Source of the DNA: MED-G82 sp964342675
Lineage (GTDB): Bacteria > Pseudomonadota > Gammaproteobacteria > Magnimaribacterales > D2472
NCBI GenBank assembly: GCA_964342675.1
Contig: CAYFFR010000020.1
Span: 1-27,064 of the forward strand
Direction of reading: 5' to 3'
Length of the DNA: 27,064 nt
The notes beneath the pieces were generated by a model. The model saw only the letters and a list, made by a program, of their open reading frames with translations. It made no database searches and was not told the DNA's origin. The first letter of the stretch is position 1, and every line of letters starts with the position of its first letter. Made by a program: the position numbers and the translations under genes. Shown here piece by piece: positions 15,604 through 24,721 of this stretch.

Positions 15604-18369
15604 ATGGACTATAGAGACACAATAAATTTACCCTTCACAGAGTTAGCAATGAAAGCTGGTTTATCGAAGAAAGAGCCAGACATACTTAATTTTTGGCAAA
15701 AAGAAGATATTTATCAAGCTATTAGAGACTTAAGAAGTGGTAATGAAAAATTCATACTCCATGATGGCCCACCTTATGCAAATGGAGATATTCATTTAGG
15801 ACATGCAGTGAATAAGGTTCTTAAAGATATCACCATTAAATATCAGAGTTTGTTAGGCAAGGATGCGCCATATGTTCCTGGATGGGACTGCCATGGTTTA
15901 CCAATTGAGCTAAATATTGAAAAAAAACATGGTAAAAGCAGCAATCTAGTTAAAGATAAAATCAAGTTTATTGAAGCTTGCAGGGAATATGCTAGCTCAC
16001 AAATATCTAACCAAAAATCTGATTTTAAAAGGTTGGGAGTCTTAGGTGATTGGGAAAACTCTTATCATTCTATGGATCCTAGTTATGAGGCTGATATTAC
16101 TAGGGCTTTAGGTAGGATCATTGCCAATGGACATCTTCATAGGGGAGAAAAACCAGTGCATTGGTGTTATGACTGTAAATCTGCTTTAGCTGAAGCTGAA
16201 GTAGAGTACCAAGAGAAAACTTCTCGAGCGATATACGTTAAATTTAATGTACAAAAAGATTCTCTAAATAATCTAAATAAAATTTTTAAATCTGACATCA
16301 ATACTTGTAGCGTCATTATCTGGACTACTACTCCCTGGACTTTACCAGGGAATGTTGCAGTGAGCATAGGATCAAAAATTAATTATTCTTTATGTGAAAT
16401 AATAAAAAAGGGTTATTGCATTATCGCTAGTGATTTAGTGCAAGCTTGTAGCGATAAGTGGGACGAAGATATAAAAGTGTTAGGGACTGTCTTAGGCAAA
16501 GATATAAAAGACATTACACTAGATCATCCATACATTAATCGATCTTCTGTTTTGATTCATGGTGATCATGTCACAGTTGAATCGGGTACTGGGTGTGTCC
16601 ATACTGCTCCAGCTCATGGTATCGATGATTATTTTATTTGCCAAAAATATAAACTTAAAACCATTCACGCCCTTAATAAAAAAGGCTTTTTTTTAGATGA
16701 GTATGAGTCTATTGCTGGATTACCTGCAGTTAAGGCTGATGATATTATTGTTGATGAGCTCAAAACAGCACAAACATTAGTTGATATAGATGATTTTAGC
16801 CATTCATATCCCCATTGTTGGAGACATAAAAGCCCTTTAATATTTGCTTCTACACCTCAGTGGTTTATTTCCATGCATAAATCTGGACTATTAGAAGGTG
16901 CTATTGCAGCAGTTGATTCAGTTAAATGGCAACCAGATTGGGGTAAAAAAAGAATCTTATCAATGCTTGAGGGCAGGCCTGATTGGTGTATTTCAAGACA
17001 AAGAAATTGGGGGGTACCCATTCCTTTAATTGTTCATAAAGATTCAGGCGACATTCACCCAAAGCAAAACGTTTTATTCAATAAAATAGCAGATTTAATT
17101 GAAGAACATGGACTGGAAGCCTGGGACCAGGTTGAACTAGACCAGCTAATTGATGATTCAGCACATTATGTCAAAACATTTGATACGCTAGATGTTTGGT
17201 TTGACTCAGGAGTTACCCATTTTGCTGTTTTAGATAAATTGTATGGCACTGATTTAGTAGCTGATCTTTACTTAGAAGGATCTGATCAGCACAGAGGATG
17301 GTTTCAATCTTCTTTATTAACTGGAATAGGAATAAATGGAGTTGCGCCCTACAAAGAGGTACTAACACATGGCTTTGTTGTTGATGAGCAGGGTATTAAA
17401 CAATCTAAATCATTAGGCAATGCAATATCCCCTCAGAAAATATGGGATAGTTTGGGCGCTGATATTTTAAGACTTTGGATAGCATCAACAGATTTTAGGA
17501 GTGAAATGGTCGCATCTGATGAGATCTTCAAAAGAGTGTCTGATCAATATAGGCGCATTAGAAATACAATACGTTTTTTATTAGCTAATCTTAATGATTT
17601 TGAACCTAATAATGATTCAATAGCAGAGGATAATCTCTTATCTTTAGATAAATGGATTATTCAAAGAGCCAATAGGCTTCAGCATGAGGTGATTCAATCA
17701 TATAGAAACTACGAGTACCATCAAGTTGTTCAGAAGTTGCACAATTTTTGCGTCCTTGATCTTGGAGGAACTTACTTAGATATTATTAAAGATAGGCAGT
17801 ATACGACACAACAAGATTCTCTGCCTAGAAGGTCTGCACAAACATCAATTGATATAGTATTAAACATTTTAGTAAGACTTATTAGCCCGATTCTGTCATA
17901 TACTGCAGAAGAGGTCTGGCAAACACATGCATCTTTAAAAAAACAAACAAAATCAGTTTTTTTAACAGACATAACTAATATTTCTGTCCCTAACAATGAT
18001 TTTACAGAAGCTGAATGGGACAGACTTTTTGAAATAAAGGATTCTGTCAATCAATCGATTGAAGAGGTAAGAAATTCAGGTCAAATTAAAGGATCACTTG
18101 ATGCAGTGATAGAAATTTCTGCTGCAAAAGATGATTTAAAAATATTAAAGAAGTTTGGTGATGAATTACACTTTATATTTATAGTATCTGATTGCACTCT
18201 TAAAGAGAGTAAGACACTCTCATGCAAAGTTTATAACTCTTCTGATAAAAAATGTATTAGATGCTGGCATAAGAATCCCTCAGTTGGCATTAGCAAAAAA
18301 CATCCAGAAATCTGCTCTCGTTGTGAGACAAATATTGAAGGGGAGGGAGAGGTCAGAAGATTTGTCTAG
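15604..18369 (+). CDS. ileS: Isoleucyl-tRNA synthetase
   Basis: This class I synthetase charges tRNA-Ile. Its 921 residues (E. coli 938) contain PYANGDIHLGH with the HIGH motif as HLGH at 64-67, a CP1 editing domain with WTTTPWTLPGN and GTGCVHTAPAHG, the DVWFDSG segment, and the tRNA-binding domain. A C-terminal zinc knuckle (Cys884, Cys887, Cys904, Cys907) ends in EVRRFV. This is the eubacterial, mupirocin-sensitive architecture. Odd point: the ATP-binding loop reads KQSKS at 599-603 (bases 17398-17412) where the family has KMSKS. The 3' end is overlapped by the likely lspA start, as in related genomes where lspA follows ileS closely. Confidence 0.97.
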   Translation: MDYRDTINLPFTELAMKAGLSKKEPDILNFWQKEDIYQAIRDLRSGNEKFILHDGPPYANGDIHLGHAVNKVLKDITIKYQSLLGKDAPYVPGWDCHGLPIELNIEKKHGKSSNLVKDKIKFIEACREYASSQISNQKSDFKRLGVLGDWENSYHSMDPSYEADITRALGRIIANGHLHRGEKPVHWCYDCKSALAEAEVEYQEKTSRAIYVKFNVQKDSLNNLNKIFKSDINTCSVIIWTTTPWTLPGNVAVSIGSKINYSLCEIIKKGYCIIASDLVQACSDKWDEDIKVLGTVLGKDIKDITLDHPYINRSSVLIHGDHVTVESGTGCVHTAPAHGIDDYFICQKYKLKTIHALNKKGFFLDEYESIAGLPAVKADDIIVDELKTAQTLVDIDDFSHSYPHCWRHKSPLIFASTPQWFISMHKSGLLEGAIAAVDSVKWQPDWGKKRILSMLEGRPDWCISRQRNWGVPIPLIVHKDSGDIHPKQNVLFNKIADLIEEHGLEAWDQVELDQLIDDSAHYVKTFDTLDVWFDSGVTHFAVLDKLYGTDLVADLYLEGSDQHRGWFQSSLLTGIGINGVAPYKEVLTHGFVVDEQGIKQSKSLGNAISPQKIWDSLGADILRLWIASTDFRSEMVASDEIFKRVSDQYRRIRNTIRFLLANLNDFEPNNDSIAEDNLLSLDKWIIQRANRLQHEVIQSYRNYEYHQVVQKLHNFCVLDLGGTYLDIIKDRQYTTQQDSLPRRSAQTSIDIVLNILVRLISPILSYTAEEVWQTHASLKKQTKSVFLTDITNISVPNNDFTEAEWDRLFEIKDSVNQSIEEVRNSGQIKGSLDAVIEISAAKDDLKILKKFGDELHFIFIVSDCTLKESKTLSCKVYNSSDKKCIRCWHKNPSVGISKKHPEICSRCETNIEGEGEVRRFV

Positions 18370-18847
18370 CAAAAGATTATTACTTTTTTCGATTCCTTTT
18401 TTTGTGTGCTTGGACTTGTTATGTAAGCATCTAGCTGAGACACATCTTGTTGAGTACGGTGAACCAATGCCCTTTATTCCATTTATAAATCTGATGTTAG
18501 CCTACAATTCGGGGATAGCTTTTAGCTTGCTAGATCTTAATAACTTTTTTACTAAATATATTCTCGTTATTGTAGGAATTATTTTAGTTATATTCTTATT
18601 TAGACTTTACTTTAAAGAAGACAAGATACTTTCTTGTTTGAGTTTAATGCTTATAATTTCTGGAGCTTTAGGCAATATTTTTGATAGAATTCCAGATGGG
18701 GTTGTTACAGATTTTTTAGAACTCAATATTTTTAATAACACCATTTTTATTTTTAATCTAGCAGATGCGTTCATTTCTGTTGGAGCGGTATGTTTCTTTG
18801 CATCAGAATTCCATAGATTTCTACGTAACAGACATCATGCCAAATAA
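18362..18847 (+). CDS. lspA: Lipoprotein signal peptidase (signal peptidase II)
   Basis: LspA cleaves the signal peptide of diacylglyceryl-modified prolipoproteins in the inner membrane. From the chosen TTG at 18362 the protein has 161 residues, matching the usual 160-165, and begins LSSKRLLLF ahead of the first membrane helix. Conserved blocks are NSGIAFS, GALGNIFDR, VVTDFLE with catalytic Asp117, and FNLADAFISVG with catalytic Asp135. The frame stays open to a TTG at 18284. That would overlap ileS by 86 bases and add a charged stretch, whereas TTG 18362 has a purine-rich GGGAGAGG ribosome site about nine bases upstream. The gene overlaps ileS by eight bases and ispH by eleven. Confidence 0.93.
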   Translation: MSSKRLLLFSIPFFVCLDLLCKHLAETHLVEYGEPMPFIPFINLMLAYNSGIAFSLLDLNNFFTKYILVIVGIILVIFLFRLYFKEDKILSCLSLMLIISGALGNIFDRIPDGVVTDFLELNIFNNTIFIFNLADAFISVGAVCFFASEFHRFLRNRHHAK

Positions 18848-19775
18848 ATTATTATTAGCTAATCCTAGAGGTTTTTGTGCTGGAGTTGATAGAGCCATTG
18901 ATGTGGTAGAAAGAGCATTGGAAAAGTATGGCTCACCTATATATGTCAGACACGAAGTGGTTCACAATAAATCAGTAGTAGAAGACCTAAAAGATAAGGG
19001 AGTTATTTTTGTAAATGAACTTAATGAGGTTCCAAAGCATGGAAAAGTAATTTTTAGTGCACATGGTGTATCTCAGGTAGTTGAATCTGATGCACAAAAC
19101 AGAGATTTAATCTATTTTGATGCAACTTGCCCGTTAGTTACAAAGGTCCATAATGAAGTTATTCGTCATGCTCGTGCTGGAAGGGATATTATTTTAATAG
19201 GACACGAAGGTCACCCTGAAGTGGAAGGTACTCTAGGTCGACACGATTCAAGCAAAGGGAGTGAGATTTACTTAGTGCAGGATAACCATGATGCTAAAAC
19301 TATAACAGTTAAAGATGAAAATAATATTGCTTATGTAACTCAGACAACATTAAGTTTGGATGATACCTCAGAAATTATTACAACCTTAAGCTCTAGATTT
19401 CCTAAATTATCCAAACCTAAAAGCAGTGATATTTGTTATGCAACCCAAAATCGCCAAGATGCTGTGAAACAATTAGCTATGGAAACCGATTTAGTCATTG
19501 TTATTGGATCAGTGAATAGCTCTAATTCAAATAGACTTTGTGAATTAGCACAAAAGTGTGGAGTAGACTCAATCTTAATAGACGATTTTAGTGACATCGA
19601 CATAAATTCAATTTCAAAATATCAATCTATAGGTATTACTGCTGGTGCTTCAGCTCCTGAATCAATCGTAGAAGATGTAAAGATTAATCTAGAATCTATT
19701 TTCCAAATTAAATCTAAAGAATTAGGTATTAATTCAGAAAAGATATACTTTAAGCTACCTCCTGAATTAAGATAG
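18837..19775 (+). CDS. ispH: 4-hydroxy-3-methylbut-2-enyl diphosphate reductase
   Basis: IspH is the last enzyme of the MEP isoprenoid pathway, producing IPP and DMAPP with a [4Fe-4S] cluster. From the ATG at 18837 it has 312 residues (E. coli 316). The cluster ligands are Cys14 (RGFCAGV), Cys98 (DATCPLV) and Cys200 (DICYATQNRQ). Substrate and proton-relay residues are His43, His76 and the GHEGHPEVEG segment. The frame extends 24 codons upstream inside lspA, but those residues have no family counterpart. The start overlaps the lspA 3' end by eleven bases. Many relatives have fkpB between lspA and ispH; here it is absent. Confidence 0.97.
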   Translation: MPNKLLLANPRGFCAGVDRAIDVVERALEKYGSPIYVRHEVVHNKSVVEDLKDKGVIFVNELNEVPKHGKVIFSAHGVSQVVESDAQNRDLIYFDATCPLVTKVHNEVIRHARAGRDIILIGHEGHPEVEGTLGRHDSSKGSEIYLVQDNHDAKTITVKDENNIAYVTQTTLSLDDTSEIITTLSSRFPKLSKPKSSDICYATQNRQDAVKQLAMETDLVIVIGSVNSSNSNRLCELAQKCGVDSILIDDFSDIDINSISKYQSIGITAGASAPESIVEDVKINLESIFQIKSKELGINSEKIYFKLPPELR

Positions 19776-19789
19776 TTTCATTAGAACAT

Positions 19790-20332
19790 ATGAAACTTAA
19801 TAATCATTTATTTGAATCAGCACTATTTATAGAGTCACCGAATCATGATACTAGACCAAAAGGACTGGCTATTGATTTAATTGTTATTCATGCAATTAGT
19901 TTGCCACCCGGTCAGTACATCACAGAAAACATCATCAAATTATTTACTAATAATCTCGACCCAAAGGATGATGATTCTTTTAAAGAAATCTCTGAACTAA
20001 AAGTTTCCTCGCATATTTTAATAACTAGGACAGGAGAAATTATTCAGTTTGTACCATTTAATAAGAGAGCTTGGCACGCCGGTGTCTCCAATTATATGGG
20101 TAGAGAGAACTGCAATAATTTTTCGATAGGTATTGAACTTGAAGGAACTGATTATGAAGAATTTGATAATAAACAGTATGAGACATTGAACAAGGTTTTA
20201 GAGTCATTATTTGAAGAATATGACATACATATAGATCATGTGGTTGGACATTCTGAAATTGCTCCAAATAGAAAGACGGATCCAGGACCTTTTTTTGATT
20301 GGAACAAACTATGCTTAGGTAACAGAAAATGA
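19790..20332 (+). CDS. ampD: 1,6-anhydro-N-acetylmuramyl-L-alanine amidase AmpD
   Basis: AmpD removes the stem peptide from anhydro-muropeptides in the cytoplasm during peptidoglycan recycling. The 180 residues lack a signal peptide, as expected. The zinc ligands His34, His154 and Asp164 and the acidic Glu116 fall at the same residue numbers as in the E. coli enzyme. VPFNKRAWHAGVS and NNFSIGIELEG are the typical substrate-cleft motifs. The ATG is 14 bases after ispH, so it may share that transcript. Its stop overlaps the permease start (ATGA), giving a coupled importer and amidase pair. Confidence 0.95.
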   Translation: MKLNNHLFESALFIESPNHDTRPKGLAIDLIVIHAISLPPGQYITENIIKLFTNNLDPKDDDSFKEISELKVSSHILITRTGEIIQFVPFNKRAWHAGVSNYMGRENCNNFSIGIELEGTDYEEFDNKQYETLNKVLESLFEEYDIHIDHVVGHSEIAPNRKTDPGPFFDWNKLCLGNRK

Positions 20333-21624
20333 GCAGAAAAATATTCGTAATGCTTACTTTAGGCTTTACTTGCGGATTGCCTTATATGTTGATCTATTCA
20401 ACCTTAGGAACTTGGTTGGCAGATTTAGATATATCTTTAGCGGTGGTTGGTTTTTTTGCATGGCTAACTCTAACGTACTCATTAAAGTTTTTATGGTCCC
20501 CTCTAGTAGATAGGTTTGAAATACCATTTTTTAAGAATCTTGGATTAAGAAGGGGCTGGATATTATTTTGTCAAATAATAATCATTATTAACATTATTGC
20601 CTTGAGTTTTCTGAATCCTAATGATCATATCTATTTAATTGCTGCCTTTGCTCTAATAATTGCTTTTTTTGGATCCCTACAAGATATAAGTGTTGATGCT
20701 TATAGGATAGAGCTTGCGCCTTTAAGTGATCAAGGCAACTTAGCTGCAAGTTATCAATTCGGTTATAGGGTTGCTATATTATTAGCAACTTCTGCAGCAT
20801 TAATTTTTGCCGATTTTTATAATTGGAATGGTGTTTATCAAATTTTAGGGATTACTATGTTAATTGGTGTTTTAGGAGTTTTTGTAGGACAAGAAGTGGA
20901 AACAACACCACCAACTTCTGGATATTTCAAAAATTTAGTAGCATCTTTAAGTGATTTCTTTAATAGATTTGGTTTATTTGTAGCAGGCATAATTCTTTTT
21001 ATTATAGCTACCTATCGACTTACAGATATTATTGTTGGCCCTATGACTAACCCATTTTATTTACAGATGGGTTTTACTAAAACTGAAATTGGAGCCTTGG
21101 TGAAGACAATAGCCTTAGGCGCATCAATTGCAGGTTTTTTTGTCGGAGGTACCCTCATTAAAAAGCTTAGTTTATTTAAATCCCTGTTAATTGGTGGAAT
21201 TTTGGTATTAATCACAAATATTTTCTTTGGTTATGTGGCAATTAGTGAGCAATATCAACATGACCATATTGCAAACTTAAAACCTTTTTTTGATGATTTT
21301 CATCCTAAATTAAATATCTTATCGTTAGTTGTAGGTCTTGATAGTTTTGCAGCTGGCTTAGTTGGAACTGTAAACATAACCTTTTTGACCAGCCTAGTTT
21401 CCAAAAAGTTTACGGCCTCTCAATACGCATTACTTACGTCGTTTATGATGTTACCAGGTAAAATTTTTAGTGGTTTTTCTGGAATCATTGCAATGTATTT
21501 CAAAGACTTATTTGGCTTCAACTTTGGTTGGGGAGCTTTTTTCTTGCTTACATCTGCTTTAACTTTGCCAGCTCTCCTTACCATCTTTTTTAATAAAAGA
21601 ATATTTAGACAACTACATCAATGA
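20329..21624 (+). CDS. ampG: AmpG-family muropeptide permease (major facilitator)
   Basis: This inner-membrane permease of the AmpG branch of the major facilitator superfamily brings GlcNAc-anhydroMurNAc peptides into the cytoplasm. The 431 residues contain about 12 membrane helices. AmpG-like features are the opening TLGFTCGLPYMLIYSTLGTWL, LKFLWSPLVDRF, GSLQDISVDAYRIE and the C-terminal half with GTVNITFLTSLVS and YALLTSFMMLPGKIFSG. The 4-base overlap with ampD strongly supports the function, since AmpG delivers the AmpD substrate. It is shorter than E. coli AmpG (491 residues), lacking the extra C-terminal helices. The stop overlaps the next small gene, again as ATGA. Confidence 0.92.
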   Translation: MSRKIFVMLTLGFTCGLPYMLIYSTLGTWLADLDISLAVVGFFAWLTLTYSLKFLWSPLVDRFEIPFFKNLGLRRGWILFCQIIIIINIIALSFLNPNDHIYLIAAFALIIAFFGSLQDISVDAYRIELAPLSDQGNLAASYQFGYRVAILLATSAALIFADFYNWNGVYQILGITMLIGVLGVFVGQEVETTPPTSGYFKNLVASLSDFFNRFGLFVAGIILFIIATYRLTDIIVGPMTNPFYLQMGFTKTEIGALVKTIALGASIAGFFVGGTLIKKLSLFKSLLIGGILVLITNIFFGYVAISEQYQHDHIANLKPFFDDFHPKLNILSLVVGLDSFAAGLVGTVNITFLTSLVSKKFTASQYALLTSFMMLPGKIFSGFSGIIAMYFKDLFGFNFGWGAFFLLTSALTLPALLTIFFNKRIFRQLHQ

Positions 21625-21947
21625 AAATCCTATTTATTTTTTGTATATTGCTAACTACTTATGGCGCTTTTGATAAACCATCAGAAAACTTACATGAGGT
21701 TAACGATAAGTTGCTACATTTTTTAGTATTCTTAATGCTTGTTATTGTTGGTTTTTATTCAGGTTTTTTTAAGCAAGCAGTTTTTTTATTCGTTTTTCTT
21801 TGTTCGTATGGTTTATTTATTGAATTTGTTCAGTATTTTTTAAATTATCGAAATTATTCAAATATGGACCTATTAGCTGATTTGGCTGGTATAATCACCG
21901 GTTTTGGAAGTATTAAAATTATCAATTTTTTTACTAAAACCTATTGA
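21621..21947 (+). CDS. Small VanZ-like membrane protein
   Basis: This is a 108-residue membrane protein with three or four hydrophobic segments. NDKLLHFLVFLMLVIVG followed by GLFIEFVQYF and the SNMDLLADLAGIITG helix matches the VanZ-like family pattern, in which a conserved histidine near the first core helix, an E-x-x-Q segment and an aspartate-rich helix recur. VanZ itself gives low-level teicoplanin resistance, but the biochemical role of most relatives is unknown. The start overlaps the ampG stop (ATGA), so it is translated with the muropeptide permease; a link to cell-wall turnover is a reasonable inference. No promoter or terminator separates it from ampG. Confidence 0.8.
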   Translation: MKILFIFCILLTTYGAFDKPSENLHEVNDKLLHFLVFLMLVIVGFYSGFFKQAVFLFVFLCSYGLFIEFVQYFLNYRNYSNMDLLADLAGIITGFGSIKIINFFTKTY

Positions 21948-22003
21948 ATTAGTTGTTTTAATCCTTAAATATTTTTTATTAAACAAATAGTGGGAGACTT
22001 TAT

Positions 22004-22291
22004 ATGAAATTAAGACCTTTACATGACAAAGTATTAGTCAAAAGAACTGAAGAAGAAGAAACCACAGCTGGGGGTATTGTTCTTCCAGGATCAGCTGCTG
22101 AGAAACCCTCTCAAGGTGAGGTAATAGCAGTAGGGCCTGGAAAAAGACAAGACAATGGAGACTTGCTTGCCCCTGATGTCAAGCCTGGTGATCTTGTTAT
22201 CTTTGGGCAATATGGTGGTAATGAAGTCAAGATAGATGGTGAGGAATACCTCATATTAAGTGAAAGTGATATTTTCGGTGTTGTTAGTTAA
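22004..22291 (+). CDS. groES: Co-chaperonin GroES
   Basis: GroES is the heptameric lid of the GroEL folding chamber. The 95 residues begin MKLRPLHDKVLVKR, have the mobile loop EEETTAGGIVLPGSAAEKPSQG with the hydrophobic IVL triplet that docks on GroEL, and end in a typical EEYLILSESDIFGVV strand. A GGGAG ribosome site lies seven bases before the ATG. The 56-base leader has neither a CIRCE inverted repeat (TTAGCACTC/GAGTGCTAA) nor a clear sigma32 promoter (CTTGAA with CCCCAT). How heat induction works here, if at all, is therefore not visible. Confidence 0.98.
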   Translation: MKLRPLHDKVLVKRTEEEETTAGGIVLPGSAAEKPSQGEVIAVGPGKRQDNGDLLAPDVKPGDLVIFGQYGGNEVKIDGEEYLILSESDIFGVVS

Positions 22292-22319
22292 GTTTTATTA
22301 ATTATTAGGAGAGAAAAAT

Positions 22320-23969
<1,650 letters not shown>

Positions 23970-23990
23970 CTGAATCCTACAATTTAAAAG

Positions 23991-24016
23991 ACGGGGAATT
24001 TTCCCCGTTTTTTTTT
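23991..24016 (+). terminator. Rho-independent terminator after groEL
   Basis: ACGGGGAA at 23991-23998 pairs with TTCCCCGT at 24001-24008. In practice this is a seven-pair GC-rich stem with a four-base loop, followed by an unbroken run of T to 24016. It starts 22 bases after the groEL stop and is the only convincing intrinsic terminator in the window. Confidence 0.93.
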
Positions 24017-24022
24017 ATAAGA

Positions 24023-24028
24023 TATAAT
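24023..24028 (+). promoter_or_regulatory. Likely -10 element for the PuuD-like gene
   Basis: A perfect TATAAT lies directly after the groEL terminator and 30 bases before the next ATG, with an AAAGGGAG ribosome site between. The -35 region would fall in the terminator stem and has no good match. The gene therefore probably has its own promoter, with a weak -35. Confidence 0.4.
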
Positions 24029-24058
24029 ATTGAGAACACTTTTAAAGGGAGATTTAAC

Positions 24059-24712
24059 ATGGAAGATGTAATTTTTAGAACACTTCATGTACTTTTTGGT
24101 ATCTTATGGATAGGCTTACTTTATTACTTTAATTTCGTCCAGACTGAGTATATTAAAAATTCTACTCCTGAAGGTAAATCTGATGTCATTCAAAAACTGG
24201 TTCCAAATGCCTTATGGTATTTTAGATGGGCTGCTGCCTTTACTTTCTTAACAGGCTTATATCTATTACATAATTTAATAGAAGTTCTTGATGGTGGTGT
24301 GATTGTTAATGGAATAACTATTGGTATTGTTTTAGGTGCAACTATGGGCACTTTAATGTTTTTGAATGTTTGGCTAATTATTTGGCCCAATCAAAAGAAA
24401 GTGATCGCTGGTGCAGAAGATGCAGCTGATGCTGGAGCTAAAGCAGGACTTGCATCAAGAACCAATACTTTATTTTCAATACCAATGTTATGGTTTATGG
24501 TTTTCTCTGCTCATGGTGGCTCTGTTGGGCCTTGGCTACCAGGTACTACTGTTTCTCTGATGTCATTATGGATTGGCTTAGCTGTTATTGCACTAATTGA
24601 GTTAAATGCTATTTTTGGAAAAATGAATCCATTGATAGCCTCGGTCAAGGCAGTCATTCATTCGAGCCTAATTTTAGCTATTGGTCTTGCTGCCATGGTC
24701 TATTGCCTTTAG
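24059..24712 (+). CDS. PuuD-like (urate oxidase N-terminal type) membrane protein
   Basis: This is an integral membrane protein of 217 residues with about six hydrophobic segments. RTLHVLFGILWIGLLYYFNFVQ at the start, FLNVWLIIWPNQKKVI in the middle and ASRTNTLFSIPMLWFMV followed by AHGG fit the membrane half of PuuD-type urate hydroxylases (the Urate_ox_N family). His10 and His152, both at membrane-helix positions, are candidate ligands for haem or metal. PuuD proper continues into a cytochrome c domain. Here there is no CxxCH motif and the protein ends after the last helix. Purine genes are absent nearby, so urate oxidation should not be assumed. It has an AAAGGGAG ribosome site and follows the groEL terminator. 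Confidence 0.72.
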   Translation: MEDVIFRTLHVLFGILWIGLLYYFNFVQTEYIKNSTPEGKSDVIQKLVPNALWYFRWAAAFTFLTGLYLLHNLIEVLDGGVIVNGITIGIVLGATMGTLMFLNVWLIIWPNQKKVIAGAEDAADAGAKAGLASRTNTLFSIPMLWFMVFSAHGGSVGPWLPGTTVSLMSLWIGLAVIALIELNAIFGKMNPLIASVKAVIHSSLILAIGLAAMVYCL

Positions 24713-24721
24713 ATAACTAGT

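Noticed and set aside
18284..18361. Upstream start for lspA
   Set aside because: The extra 26 residues fall inside ileS and are charged, unlike the LspA N-terminus; the TTG at 18362 has a better ribosome site and gives the usual length.
18765..18836. Upstream start for ispH inside lspA
   Set aside because: The conserved protein begins MPNKLLLANPRGFCAG at 18837; preceding codons are lspA read in another frame.
24713..24721. Bidirectional terminator between the PuuD-like gene and corB
   Set aside because: The nine-base gap and flanking T-rich sequence contain no GC-rich stem; the AACTA/TAGTT pairing around it is too weak.
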